DNA of 64,000 nt from Planctomycetota bacterium. GTDB lineage: Bacteria; Planctomycetota; UBA1135; JAKEFM01. This document shows positions 53,102 to 61,220 of this stretch, piece by piece. The DNA lies in assembly GCA_022616055.1 (NCBI GenBank), contig JAKEFM010000283.1, positions 1-64,000 of the forward strand, read 5' to 3'. The notes below the pieces were generated by a model. The model was not told the origin of the DNA and searched no databases. It was given only the letters and a program-made list of their open reading frames with translations. How positions within the stretch are numbered: position 1 is the stretch's first letter; each line of letters starts with the position of its first letter. A program made the position numbers and the translations under genes.

Positions 53102-53685
53102 GCGCGGAGGGGTTTCCCGCGCCCTACGCGGCGCTCCTCGGCGCCGTCGCCCTGCAGCGGCTGGCCGAGCTCGGGCGTTCGCGGCGAAACCTCGGGCGGA
53201 CGGGCGCCCGAGGGACGGCGGCGAACGGTCCGCTGCACTTCGCCGCGATGGTGGCCGTCCACACGGGCCTGATCGTCCTCCCCGCTTCGGAGGTCGCGCT
53301 CCGCGGGAGGGGCGCCCCGGCCGGGCTCTTCGTGGCGGCCCTGGCGGTCTACCTCGCCGCCCAGGTCCTGCGGTACTGGGCGATCGCCATGCTCGGCCTC
53401 GCCTGGAACGCCCGCGCCGTCGTCGATCCCTTGCTCGTCGTCGTCGCGGGCGGTCCCTACCGCTGGATCCGCCACCCGAACTACGTCGCCATCCTCCTCG
53501 AGTTCCTCGCCGTTCCGGCCGCCGGCGGCGCGTGGATCTCCATGGTCCTCCTCAACGCCCTCCACCTTCCGCTCCTCGCGCGACGGATCCGGCGGGAGGA
53601 GGCGCTCCTCGGAAGGGTGCCGGGATACGCCGAGGCGATGGCGGGGAAGGGGCGCTTCCTGCCGCGCCTCCGGAGGATCCGGTGA
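53098..53685 (+). CDS. ICMT-family membrane methyltransferase, copy B
   Basis: The start is the GTG at 53098 (GTGA overlap with the PKS). The product has 195 residues with about four or five membrane helices. The C-terminal hallmark GPYRWIRHPNYVAILLEF, then RRIRREEALLGRVPGY, is that of the isoprenylcysteine carboxyl methyltransferase family, which binds SAM there. In Bacillus and Streptomyces PKS loci the homologous methyltransferase caps the phenolic or pyrone lipid. It is shorter than copy A (246 residues). Overlap with the YceI gene indicates tight coupling. Confidence 0.9.
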   Translation: MSAEGFPAPYAALLGAVALQRLAELGRSRRNLGRTGARGTAANGPLHFAAMVAVHTGLIVLPASEVALRGRGAPAGLFVAALAVYLAAQVLRYWAIAMLGLAWNARAVVDPLLVVVAGGPYRWIRHPNYVAILLEFLAVPAAGGAWISMVLLNALHLPLLARRIRREEALLGRVPGYAEAMAGKGRFLPRLRRIR

Positions 53686-54899
53686 GGTGGTTCGCGCTCG
53701 CCCTCCCGCTCCTCGCCGCCGAGGTCCGCCTCGGGTTCGACCGGTACGCCGTCGTTCCCGCCTCGAGCTCGATCGGATTCGACGGCTCTTCCAGCCTCCA
53801 CGACTTCACGGCGAAGGCGGGCCGGTTCGCCGGGGAGGCGAGGGTCGATCCCTCCTCCCTCTCGGCGCTCGCCGGGGGGACCGTCTGGATCGAGACCGAC
53901 TCCCTCGACAGCGGGAGCAAGGGGCGCGACGAGGACATGGGGGAGCTCCTCGAGTCGACCCACCACCCGAGGATCACCTTCGCGCTGGACGGCGCCGAGG
54001 GATGGCTCGACGGGTGGAGGGGGGATCTCAGGCTCCGCGGCCGGCTCACGGTCCGCGGCGTCGAGAAGGAGCGCGTGGCCGCGGCGCGGATCGAGCCGCT
54101 GCCGGAGGGCTTCCGCGCCGTCGGCGAGGTCCGCTTCAAGATGAGCGAGCACGGGATCAAGCCCCCCCGGGTGCTCCTGGTGAAGACCGCCGACGAGGTG
54201 CGGGTCTGGTTCGACCTCGCGTTCCAGCGGGTGTCCGCGCAGGACCTCTCCGCCGTCGTCCGCTCGGTCGAGACCCGGGAGCGGGCCGAGATGGGCGAGG
54301 GGTCCGAGGGCGGAAAGAGGGAGACGACGCGACTCTGGTCGGCGGGCGACCGTCTTCTCTGGGAACGCCCCGGCGCGTGGTGGGTCGGTTCCCCCGACGG
54401 CGTCGCCGCGTTCCTGCCGGGATCCGCCGCGAGGGTTCCACCTCCGGCGACCGCGGAGGACGCGTTCCGCCCCGTCCGCGAGAGGCTCGGGTCGGGCCCT
54501 GGCGCGGCCTCTTCGCGGCCCGCGGGGACCGGAGGCGAGGCGCTCCCCGACCTCGAACGGTCCCTCCGTTTCGCCCCTCCCGAGGGGGAAGCGCAGGTCG
54601 AGCGCGAGGGGAAGGTCGTCCGCGTCCTGCTCGGCGGAGAGGAATGGGTCCTGCTCGAGGGGCTCGAAGGGACGGAGCGGTTCGCGCCCCTGCTCGCCGG
54701 ATTCCCCGGCCTCCCCTCGGCGGTCCGGACCGCGCTCGGCTCGGTGGAGGGGATCCCGGAGCGCGTCGCGTTGACGACCGCGGGCCCGGAGGGACGGAGG
54801 CGGGTTCGGATGCGGCTCGGCGAGCCGGAGCAGGGGACCCTGCCGGACTGGGCGGTCGAGCCGGAGCGGTGGACGAAGCCGTCCCCCAAGGCCCGGTGA
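53682..54899 (+). CDS. YceI-family protein with extra C-terminal domain, copy B
   Basis: The start is the GTG at 53682 (GTGA). The product has 405 residues. The short hydrophobic N-terminus (VRWFALALPLLAAEV) is a possible signal. The YceI domain covers about residues 15-175 (SSSIGFDGSSSLHDFTAKAG, MGELLESTHHPRITFAL, KMSEHGIKPPRVLLVK). A further 210 residues (about 195-405) form a second domain I do not recognise (DRLLWERPGAWWVGSPDG, EEWVLLEGLEGTERF). YceI barrels bind long isoprenoid or quinone-like lipids, so this protein may carry the PKS product. Copy A instead has an N-terminal anchor and coiled coil; the two solve the location problem differently. Confidence 0.85.
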   Translation: MRWFALALPLLAAEVRLGFDRYAVVPASSSIGFDGSSSLHDFTAKAGRFAGEARVDPSSLSALAGGTVWIETDSLDSGSKGRDEDMGELLESTHHPRITFALDGAEGWLDGWRGDLRLRGRLTVRGVEKERVAAARIEPLPEGFRAVGEVRFKMSEHGIKPPRVLLVKTADEVRVWFDLAFQRVSAQDLSAVVRSVETRERAEMGEGSEGGKRETTRLWSAGDRLLWERPGAWWVGSPDGVAAFLPGSAARVPPPATAEDAFRPVRERLGSGPGAASSRPAGTGGEALPDLERSLRFAPPEGEAQVEREGKVVRVLLGGEEWVLLEGLEGTERFAPLLAGFPGLPSAVRTALGSVEGIPERVALTTAGPEGRRRVRMRLGEPEQGTLPDWAVEPERWTKPSPKAR

Positions 54900-55990
54900 A
54901 CGAGTCGCGGCGCGAATTCGACCTGGCCGTGATCGGGGCGGGCCCCGGCGGCTGCGCCTGCGCGCTCGCGGCGGCCCGCGGCGGCCTGCGCGTGGCGCTC
55001 CTCGACCCGCGTCCCGAGGCGGACGATCGGCCGTGCGGCGAGGGGATGATGCCGGAGGGGGCCGCGTCGCTCGCGTCGCTCGGCCTCCAGGACCTCCTCG
55101 CCCGGGGCCGGGCGTTCCGGTCGCTGCGCTTCTTCCTCGGAGGCGAGCCGCTCCTCGAGGTGCCCCTTCCCGCTCCCGCTGTCGCGATCCCTCGACCCGA
55201 GCTCCTCCGCTCGCTCGACGCCGCGCTGTCGCGGGAGCCGAAGGTCCTCCGGGTCCGTTCCGCCGCCCGCGTCCAACGGAACGGGCGATTCGAGGTCCGG
55301 GCCGGGGACGGGCGAGTCCTTGCCGCGGACGCGCTGGCCGTCGCCGACGGCGGGGGAGGACGGGCCCTCGAGGGGCTTCGGGAGGGGGCGACGCCCCGCC
55401 GCTTCGGCCTCCGCGCGCGCTACGAGGAGGCACGCCCGCTCGAGTCGGTCGAGATCCACCTCGGCGGAGGGGTCGAGGTCTACCTCACGCCCCTTCCCGG
55501 AGGGATCGTCAACGCGGCGTTCCTCTTCTCTCGAGCGCCCTCGGGAGCGAGGGGTCCGGAGGACCTCGCGCGCCGCGCCCTCGAACGGCATCCCGCGGCC
55601 CGCGCCCGGCTCGGCGAGATGCGCACCCCGCCGCAGGGGCGGACGCTCGGGCTTCCGCGCCCTCGCGCGATCGCGGCGGACCGGGCGTTCCTCGTCGGTG
55701 ACGCGACGGGAGGCGTCGACCCCATCGTCGGATGCGGCGTGACGATCGCGCTGCGGACCGGGATCGCGGCCGCCGAGTCCGCCCTCGCGCTGCGAGGGGG
55801 GATGGATTTCGCCCCGGCCGAGCGGCGACATGAAGAGGCGGTCCGGCGCGAGGTCCTCGGGAGGCGGAGGGTCGCGGGCCTCCTCCTCCGGCTCGCGGAC
55901 CGTCCCCCGCTCGCGCGCGGCGCGGCCTCGCTCCTCCGCCGGATGCCGGGGCTCCTCGCCCGACTCGCGCGCGTGGCGGCGGGCACCTAG
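54896..55990 (+). CDS. FAD-dependent oxidoreductase (monooxygenase/geranylgeranyl-reductase-like)
   Basis: The start is the GTG at 54896. The product has 364 residues. The FAD-binding Rossmann motif is DLAVIGAGPGGCACALAA (Gly14, Gly16, Gly19). The second flavin motif FLVGDATGGVDPIVGCGV is in the C-terminal third. A CGEGMMP segment near 48-54 resembles the cysteine-containing loop of geranylgeranyl-reductase/digeranylglycerophospholipid reductase relatives. In the analogous Streptomyces locus a flavoprotein hydroxylates the resorcinol ring to a quinone. Either hydroxylation or reduction of the lipid is plausible here. It is the last gene of operon B and is absent from operon A. Confidence 0.88.
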   Translation: MNESRREFDLAVIGAGPGGCACALAAARGGLRVALLDPRPEADDRPCGEGMMPEGAASLASLGLQDLLARGRAFRSLRFFLGGEPLLEVPLPAPAVAIPRPELLRSLDAALSREPKVLRVRSAARVQRNGRFEVRAGDGRVLAADALAVADGGGGRALEGLREGATPRRFGLRARYEEARPLESVEIHLGGGVEVYLTPLPGGIVNAAFLFSRAPSGARGPEDLARRALERHPAARARLGEMRTPPQGRTLGLPRPRAIAADRAFLVGDATGGVDPIVGCGVTIALRTGIAAAESALALRGGMDFAPAERRHEEAVRREVLGRRRVAGLLLRLADRPPLARGAASLLRRMPGLLARLARVAAGT

Positions 55991-56132
55991 GGAGAAAGCG
56001 ACCCCGTATCCGATTCCCGGCTCCCCTGCGGATCGGCAATTCCGATTATTTCGGCCCGGGATCGAAACCTAGCCTTGGCCCACCTTGCCAGGAGCCGGCC
56101 GCGGGCGGATCGCCCCGCGGCTGGGAGGTCGC

Positions 56133-57503
56133 ATGTCCACCCTTCGGTTGTGCGCGGCGAAGGCGCGCTTCCGCCGCGTACCCCTCTCGCTCTCCGTCGC
56201 GGCCCTCCTCTGCGCCACGGACGCACGCTCGCAGGACTCGCAGGAGATCCCCAAGCCGGTCCTCGACCGGCTGACCGAGCAGCAGCGCCGGATCGAGGAC
56301 CTCGAGCGGCGGCTCTCGGGCGCCCCCGCCCCCGAGGGTGGGCAGGCCCCGGCGAAGGAGATCTCCGTCTCGGGCTCGAAGCTCAAGTTCTACGGCTTCC
56401 TCCGCGTGGACGCGATCTTCGACGACTCCCGGCCGAACAACACGCAGACGATCGCGTTCATCCTCTCGGAGGACCCGGCGGCCCCCGCCTCCTTTGGGGC
56501 GCCGAACAACAGCGAGGACCTCACGATCCACCCCCGCCTCACGCGCTTCGGCTTCGACCTCGACGGGCCGACGGTCGCGGGCCTCGGCGATCCGAAGGTG
56601 ACGGGGAAGCTCGAGGTCGACTTCTACAACAACGGGCTGCAGGGCCAGAGCGAGTCGCGCGAGGCGCTCCGGATGCGCCACGCCTACCTCAAACTGACGT
56701 GGGGCGAGTGGTTCTTCCTCGGTGGCCAGACGATGGACGTGATCTCGCCGATCTGGCCGATCGTCAACGCGGACCTGGTCATGTGGGGCGCGGGCAACCT
56801 CGGCGACCGGCGCCCGCAGTTCCGGCTCGAACGGGTGCCGAAGGCGGGGGAGGGGGGACTGATCGCTCAGGGGGAGGTCGGGCTGACGGGGGCGGACGAC
56901 AACTCGGACCTCGACGCGCCGGGGACCTTCGGGGCGGGATTCCGCGACGGGGAGACCTCCGGCCTCCCGACCCTCCAGGCGCGCTTCGCCTACCGCCGTC
57001 CCCTCGCGAGCAAGCAGAACCTCGAGTTCGGCGTCTGGGGCCACCGCGCGTGGGAGGATCCCGACACGGAGTTCGCCGACCGGGACGTCTTCGACAGCTA
57101 CGCGCTCGGCGGGGACCTCACGCTCCCGCTCTACGAGGACCGGCTCTGGCTCAAGGGGGAGGGGTGGGCCGGCAAGAACGTCGACGACGTGCGCGGCGCG
57201 ATCTTCCAGGGGATCAACACGACGACCGGGGAGGAGATCGCCTCGAAGGGGGGGTGGGCCGAGGTGGGCTGGAAGACCGGCCCGAACCACTCGATCCACG
57301 CCGGCTACTCCCGGGACGACCCCGACAACAAGGACCTCAACCAGGGGGGGCGCGAGGCGAACAAGATCTGGTACCTCGCCAATCGCTTCACCTTCGACCC
57401 GATCGAGATCGGGCTCGACTACTTCAACTGGACGACGGAGTACCTCGGCTTCGACGAGGGGGACGACAACCGCTTCCAGTTCTACGTCTCGTACAAGTTC
57501 TGA
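56133..57503 (+). CDS. Outer-membrane porin, DcaP-like
   Basis: I chose the ATG at 56133, preceded by GGGAGGT, giving a signal peptide (LSLSVAALLCATDARSQ). The product has 456 residues. A short coiled coil (LTEQQRRIEDLERRLSG, about 50-66) precedes a beta-barrel (about 85-456) with typical strands (LKFYGFLRVDAIFDDSR, RMRHAYLKLTWGEWFFLGGQ) and a C-terminal Phe (YVSYKF). The coiled coil plus barrel is the DcaP-type trimeric porin layout, used for dicarboxylates and other small acids. It begins a five-gene run on the same strand, with 31 bases to the next gene. Confidence 0.88.
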   Translation: MSTLRLCAAKARFRRVPLSLSVAALLCATDARSQDSQEIPKPVLDRLTEQQRRIEDLERRLSGAPAPEGGQAPAKEISVSGSKLKFYGFLRVDAIFDDSRPNNTQTIAFILSEDPAAPASFGAPNNSEDLTIHPRLTRFGFDLDGPTVAGLGDPKVTGKLEVDFYNNGLQGQSESREALRMRHAYLKLTWGEWFFLGGQTMDVISPIWPIVNADLVMWGAGNLGDRRPQFRLERVPKAGEGGLIAQGEVGLTGADDNSDLDAPGTFGAGFRDGETSGLPTLQARFAYRRPLASKQNLEFGVWGHRAWEDPDTEFADRDVFDSYALGGDLTLPLYEDRLWLKGEGWAGKNVDDVRGAIFQGINTTTGEEIASKGGWAEVGWKTGPNHSIHAGYSRDDPDNKDLNQGGREANKIWYLANRFTFDPIEIGLDYFNWTTEYLGFDEGDDNRFQFYVSYKF

Positions 57504-57534
57504 ATCGGGTCGACGGACCCGGAGGCGCTCGACC

Positions 57535-58599
57535 ATGAACGTCTGGATTCCGATCGCGCTCGCCCTCGGCCCCGCCGTCGGGGTCCCCGCTCCCGCCAAG
57601 GCGACCTTCGAGGTCCGTCACGAGGTGACCGTGACGGCGCCGGAGGGCGCCGGGAAGGTGCGCGTCTGGTTCGCGGTCCCGCAGGACGAACCGGCGCAGC
57701 AGGTCCGCGACCTCAAGGTCGAGGCCCCCTTCCCCTGGCGGATGGAGACCGATTCCGAGGGGAACAAGGTCCTCTACCTCGAGGCGGAGAAGCCGAAGCC
57801 CGGGGCGATCCCGGTCGTGACGACCTTCACGGTCACCCGGACCGAGGTGCGGACGGCCCTCGACCCCGCGCGCGCGAAGCCCCTCTCCGAGGAGGAGAAG
57901 CGCAAGTTCGAGAAGTTCCTCCAGGCGAACCAGAACGTCGTGATCGACGACCGGATCCGCGCGCTCGCCGGCGAGATCGTGGGGACCGAGACGAACTCCC
58001 TGCGTGCCGCCCGGAAGATCTACGACTGGGTCCTCGACAACGTCGACTACTGGGTCAAGGATCCCCAGAACAAGAAGGCCTCCCCCGTCGGGAGCACGGA
58101 GTACTGCCTGACGACGAAGACGGGCAACTGCACCGACTTCCACTCCCTCTGGACCTCCCTCGCCCGCGCGAAGGGGATCCCGACCCGGATGGTCTACGGC
58201 TCCTTCCTCAAGAAGGAGCTCGACGGGCAGGACGTCGACGCGAGCTACCACTGCTGGCCGGAGTTCTACGTCTCCGGCATCGGCTGGATCCCGCACGACG
58301 TCGCGGTGGCCGACATCTTCCGCGGGGGCTTCGAGGTGACGGACGCGAACGCCACCCTGGTCCGGCGCACGACCGCCGACGGGTACGAGGGTCCGAGCCC
58401 CGACCGGGTCGACTACTACTTCGGGAACCTCGAGGAGCGCCGCGTGGTCCTCTCCTCCGGCCGCGACCTGACCCTCAATCCGAAGCAGCAGGCGGGACCC
58501 GTGAACGCCCTCCCCAAGGCGTACGTCGAGGTCGACGGAAAGCCCCTCCCCGAGAAGGAGGGGTGGGTCCGCAAGCTCACGTACCGCGAGAAGAAGTAG
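57535..58599 (+). CDS. Transglutaminase-like cysteine protease-fold protein, secreted
   Basis: The product has 354 residues with a hydrophobic N-terminus (MNVWIPIALALGPAVGVPAPA) as a probable signal. The transglutaminase core has the full triad: Cys199 in TKTGNCTDFHSLW, His239 in SYHCWPEFY and Asp255 in WIPHDVAV. A beta-sandwich (about 20-115) precedes it, and a C-terminal part (about 265-354) follows. Bacterial members are mostly peptidases or amidases rather than crosslinkers. It sits between a porin and a sulfur-transfer cluster; only 1 base separates it from the TusA-like gene, so it belongs to the same transcript. Confidence 0.88.
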   Translation: MNVWIPIALALGPAVGVPAPAKATFEVRHEVTVTAPEGAGKVRVWFAVPQDEPAQQVRDLKVEAPFPWRMETDSEGNKVLYLEAEKPKPGAIPVVTTFTVTRTEVRTALDPARAKPLSEEEKRKFEKFLQANQNVVIDDRIRALAGEIVGTETNSLRAARKIYDWVLDNVDYWVKDPQNKKASPVGSTEYCLTTKTGNCTDFHSLWTSLARAKGIPTRMVYGSFLKKELDGQDVDASYHCWPEFYVSGIGWIPHDVAVADIFRGGFEVTDANATLVRRTTADGYEGPSPDRVDYYFGNLEERRVVLSSGRDLTLNPKQQAGPVNALPKAYVEVDGKPLPEKEGWVRKLTYREKK

Positions 58600-58600
58600 G

Positions 58601-59251
58601 ATGGCGTCGGTGGCGGCCCCGGATCTCTTCCCGTCGAGGGGAATGCTGGAGGGGGACGTCGCCGAGCGGGTGAAGCGCGTCCTCGAGACGATGTTCCGCC
58701 TCGAGGGGTGCGCCTGCGCCTCGTGCGAGGCGAGACTCTGCAACCACGAGACGCTCGCGTGCATTCCGAGCGGGTTCGCGGACCGGCCGCTCTGCCTCCC
58801 CTGCCTCGCGGCGGAGGTCCGGCGACCGCAGGAAGGCCTGCGGGACGAGCTCGTCGCCTACGTCCTGAGCAAGGAGTGCCTGACCGTCGGGTGGCGGTGG
58901 GCGAACCTGCGGGAGGGGGAGGCGGCGGACGCGACCCCGCGGTGCCGCTGGAGTGTCCCCGGGGAAGGAGCGGGTTCCGCCCGGGAGCGTTCGCCCGCGA
59001 GCCCGGGGCTCGCGGCCGCCGTGAGGGAGGGCCCGAGCTCCGCGGAGGAGTGGGACGCCGGCGACCTCGCCTGCGGCGACCTGCTCCTCGAGTTGCGCTT
59101 TCGCCTCGACGCGATGGCCCCGGGCTCGGTCCTCCGCCTCACGGCCCGCGACGCGGGCGCCCGGGAAGACCTTCCGGCCTGGTGCCGCCTGACGGGACAC
59201 TCCGTCCTCCTGGCGGAGCACCCGGCCTACTGGATCCGACGAAAGGAGTGA
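58601..59251 (+). CDS. TusA-like protein with cysteine-rich N-terminal domain
   Basis: The product has 216 residues. The C-terminal domain (about 150-216) has the TusA/SirA-like fold pattern: DLACGDLLLELR with Cys158, GSVLRLTARD, and EDLPAWCRLTGHSV with Cys195. The usual CPxP motif is replaced by ACGD, as in the related fusion gene at 59634. The N-terminal region (about 30-100) has further cysteines (CACASC, CNHETLACIP, CLPC) that could bind zinc or a cluster, linked by a variable segment. TusA-type proteins pass persulfide sulfur. It is followed 5 bases later by a DsrE-like gene, another sulfur carrier. Confidence 0.75.
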   Translation: MASVAAPDLFPSRGMLEGDVAERVKRVLETMFRLEGCACASCEARLCNHETLACIPSGFADRPLCLPCLAAEVRRPQEGLRDELVAYVLSKECLTVGWRWANLREGEAADATPRCRWSVPGEGAGSARERSPASPGLAAAVREGPSSAEEWDAGDLACGDLLLELRFRLDAMAPGSVLRLTARDAGAREDLPAWCRLTGHSVLLAEHPAYWIRRKE

Positions 59252-59256
59252 GAACG

Positions 59257-59619
59257 ATGGCGGGAAAGTTCTGTGTCAGCCTCACCCACGCGCTCGACAA
59301 CCCCGACAAGGCGACCGTCGGCTTCGTCGTCGCGAACGCGGCCGTCGCCTCCGGGAAGGAGACGATGGTCTTCCTGAGCACCGAGGGGGTCCGCCTCTCG
59401 CAGCGCGGCTTCGCCGACGAGATCCACGAGGAGGGCTTCCTCCCCCTGCGGGAGCTGATGGACAACTTCGCGAAGGCGGGCGGCAAGCTCTTCGTCTGCT
59501 CCCCCTGCTTCAAGAAGCGGAGCCTCGACGAGGGGAAGCTCGTCGCGGGTGCCGCGGTCGTCGGGGGCGCCAAGCTCGTCGAGTTCCTCTCGGACGGGAG
59601 CCCCTGCATCACGTACTGA
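59257..59619 (+). CDS. DsrE/DsrF-like family protein
   Basis: The product has 120 residues, with a good ribosome-binding site (AAAGGAG) 9 bases before the ATG. The fold pattern is that of the DsrE family: an alpha/beta domain with VGFVVANAAVASGKETMVFLS and GGKLFVCSPCFKKR. Cys81 and Cys84 form a CSPC pair that could carry a persulfide. DsrE-like proteins exchange sulfur with TusA in sulfur-oxidising bacteria and in tRNA thiolation. Here it is flanked on both sides by TusA-like domains. Confidence 0.85.
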   Translation: MAGKFCVSLTHALDNPDKATVGFVVANAAVASGKETMVFLSTEGVRLSQRGFADEIHEEGFLPLRELMDNFAKAGGKLFVCSPCFKKRSLDEGKLVAGAAVVGGAKLVEFLSDGSPCITY

Positions 59620-59633
59620 CCGCGAGGGGGGCC

Positions 59634-61169
59634 GTGGATCCGGTCGAGCGCCATCCCTTCTCCTCCGACTCCAGCCTGGACGGCGGCGACCTCGACTGCG
59701 GCGGCGGCCTCCTCCTCCTCATCCGCCGGCACATCGACCCGCTCCGGCCCGGGCAGCTCCTCGAGATCCGCTCGACGGAGACCTCGGTCGACGAGGAGCT
59801 CCCGGCCTGGTGCCGGCTGACGGGCAACGAGCTCGTCTCCTGGACCAAGACCGGCCGGCAGCGGAGCTTCCTCGTCTGCAAGGGCTCGCTCCGCGAGCGC
59901 GCCTCCGACCCTGTGGCGGGGACCGCGAGTCCGCCATCTGGCGCTACGATCCGACCCGTCTCCGTCCCGGCCTCTCTCCCGCCTCCGTCCCCCGCCCCCG
60001 CGATCGAGCCCCTCTCGGTCATGGGGATCGGTTCCTGGCCCCGCCCGCCGTGGATGCTGCGGGCGATCCACGAGCACCTCGAAGCCCGACTCCCCGACGC
60101 CGAGTTTTCGGCCACGGCGGACGACGCCGCCCGCCTCGCGATCGACGCGCAGGAGCGGGCCGGGGTCGACCTCGTCACGGACGGCGAGCAGCGGCGGGAC
60201 AGCTACGCCAGTTTCGTGGGGGGGATCCTCGACAACTGCCAGCTCGTCCCGCTCGCGGACCTCGCGGCGATGGTGGAGGAGCCGGGGAAGTTCGAGGAGG
60301 AGCTGCGCGCCCTCGACGTCCCCGCCCGCGAGGTCCGCCACCCGGTCGTCTACGGTCCCCTGGGGCGCTCGCGCCCGCTCGCGGTGCACGAGCTCGAGTT
60401 CGCTCGTTCCATCACGGGCAGACCCGTCAAGGTCGCCCTCCCCGGTCCCTACCTCCTCGCCCGGACGATGTGGCTCGAGTGCCTGACGGACCGTTGGTAC
60501 GAGTCGCGGGAGCGCCTCGCCGAGGACGTCGTGCGCGTCCTGCGAGAGGAACTCCACTTCCTCCTCGCGGCCGGGGCCGCCCTCGTCCAGTTCGACGAGC
60601 CGGTCCTGACGGAGGTCGTCTTCACGGGGCCGAAGAACCGCCGCTCCTTCATGTGTGGCGCCCTCTCCGAGAAGGGGGACCCGGCGCGCGAGCTCGCCTT
60701 CGCGGAGGACCTCCTCCGCCGCCTCGTCGCCGGGGTCCCGCGGGAACGAGTCGCGCTCCACGTCTGCCGGGGAAACTGGACCCGGGACGAGTCGGCCCTC
60801 CTCGCCGGCGACTACCGCCCGCTCGCCGGTTTCCTCTCGCGGGCTCCCGTCGGGACCCTCTTCCTCGAGTTCTCCACCCCCCGCGCCGGGGAGTTCGAGG
60901 CGCTCGCGGACCTGCCTCGGGAAACCCGGATCGGGGTCGGCCTCGTCAACCCGAAGCTGGAGCGGATCGAGACCGCGGAGGAGGTCCTCGCGCGCGCCGA
61001 GCGGGCGATCCGCGTCTTCGGCCCCTCGCGCCTCCTCCTCGTTCCCGACTGCGGCTTCGCGACGTTCGCCGACAACCCGGTCGCCTCCGCTCCCTTGGCC
61101 GAAGCGAAGCTCCGCGCGCTTGCGGGCGCGCGAGACGTCCTGCGCGCGAGGCACGGCTTGGCCGGGTGA
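59634..61169 (+). CDS. TusA-like domain fused to core MetE-type methionine synthase
   Basis: The start is a GTG at 59634 with GAGGGG just before it. The product has 511 residues. Residues of about 10-80 form a TusA-like domain (DLDCGGGLLLLI with Cys22; EELPAWCRLTGNEL with Cys60), very like the one at 58601. After a Pro/Ala/Ser linker (about 90-122) comes the MetE C-terminal catalytic barrel (about 125-511). The zinc/homocysteine ligands are His376 and Cys378 in LHVCRGNW, Glu412 in FLEFS and Cys473 in PDCGF. The folate-binding N-terminal half of full MetE is missing, as in core-MetE enzymes that take methyl groups from other donors. The fusion suggests sulfur delivery linked to methionine or methylthio chemistry. 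Confidence 0.88.
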   Translation: MDPVERHPFSSDSSLDGGDLDCGGGLLLLIRRHIDPLRPGQLLEIRSTETSVDEELPAWCRLTGNELVSWTKTGRQRSFLVCKGSLRERASDPVAGTASPPSGATIRPVSVPASLPPPSPAPAIEPLSVMGIGSWPRPPWMLRAIHEHLEARLPDAEFSATADDAARLAIDAQERAGVDLVTDGEQRRDSYASFVGGILDNCQLVPLADLAAMVEEPGKFEEELRALDVPAREVRHPVVYGPLGRSRPLAVHELEFARSITGRPVKVALPGPYLLARTMWLECLTDRWYESRERLAEDVVRVLREELHFLLAAGAALVQFDEPVLTEVVFTGPKNRRSFMCGALSEKGDPARELAFAEDLLRRLVAGVPRERVALHVCRGNWTRDESALLAGDYRPLAGFLSRAPVGTLFLEFSTPRAGEFEALADLPRETRIGVGLVNPKLERIETAEEVLARAERAIRVFGPSRLLLVPDCGFATFADNPVASAPLAEAKLRALAGARDVLRARHGLAG

Positions 61170-61220
61170 CCGCGCCGGACTCCCGGGTCGGCGACGGCTC
61201 CGGAGGGCAGCCCGCCGGAG

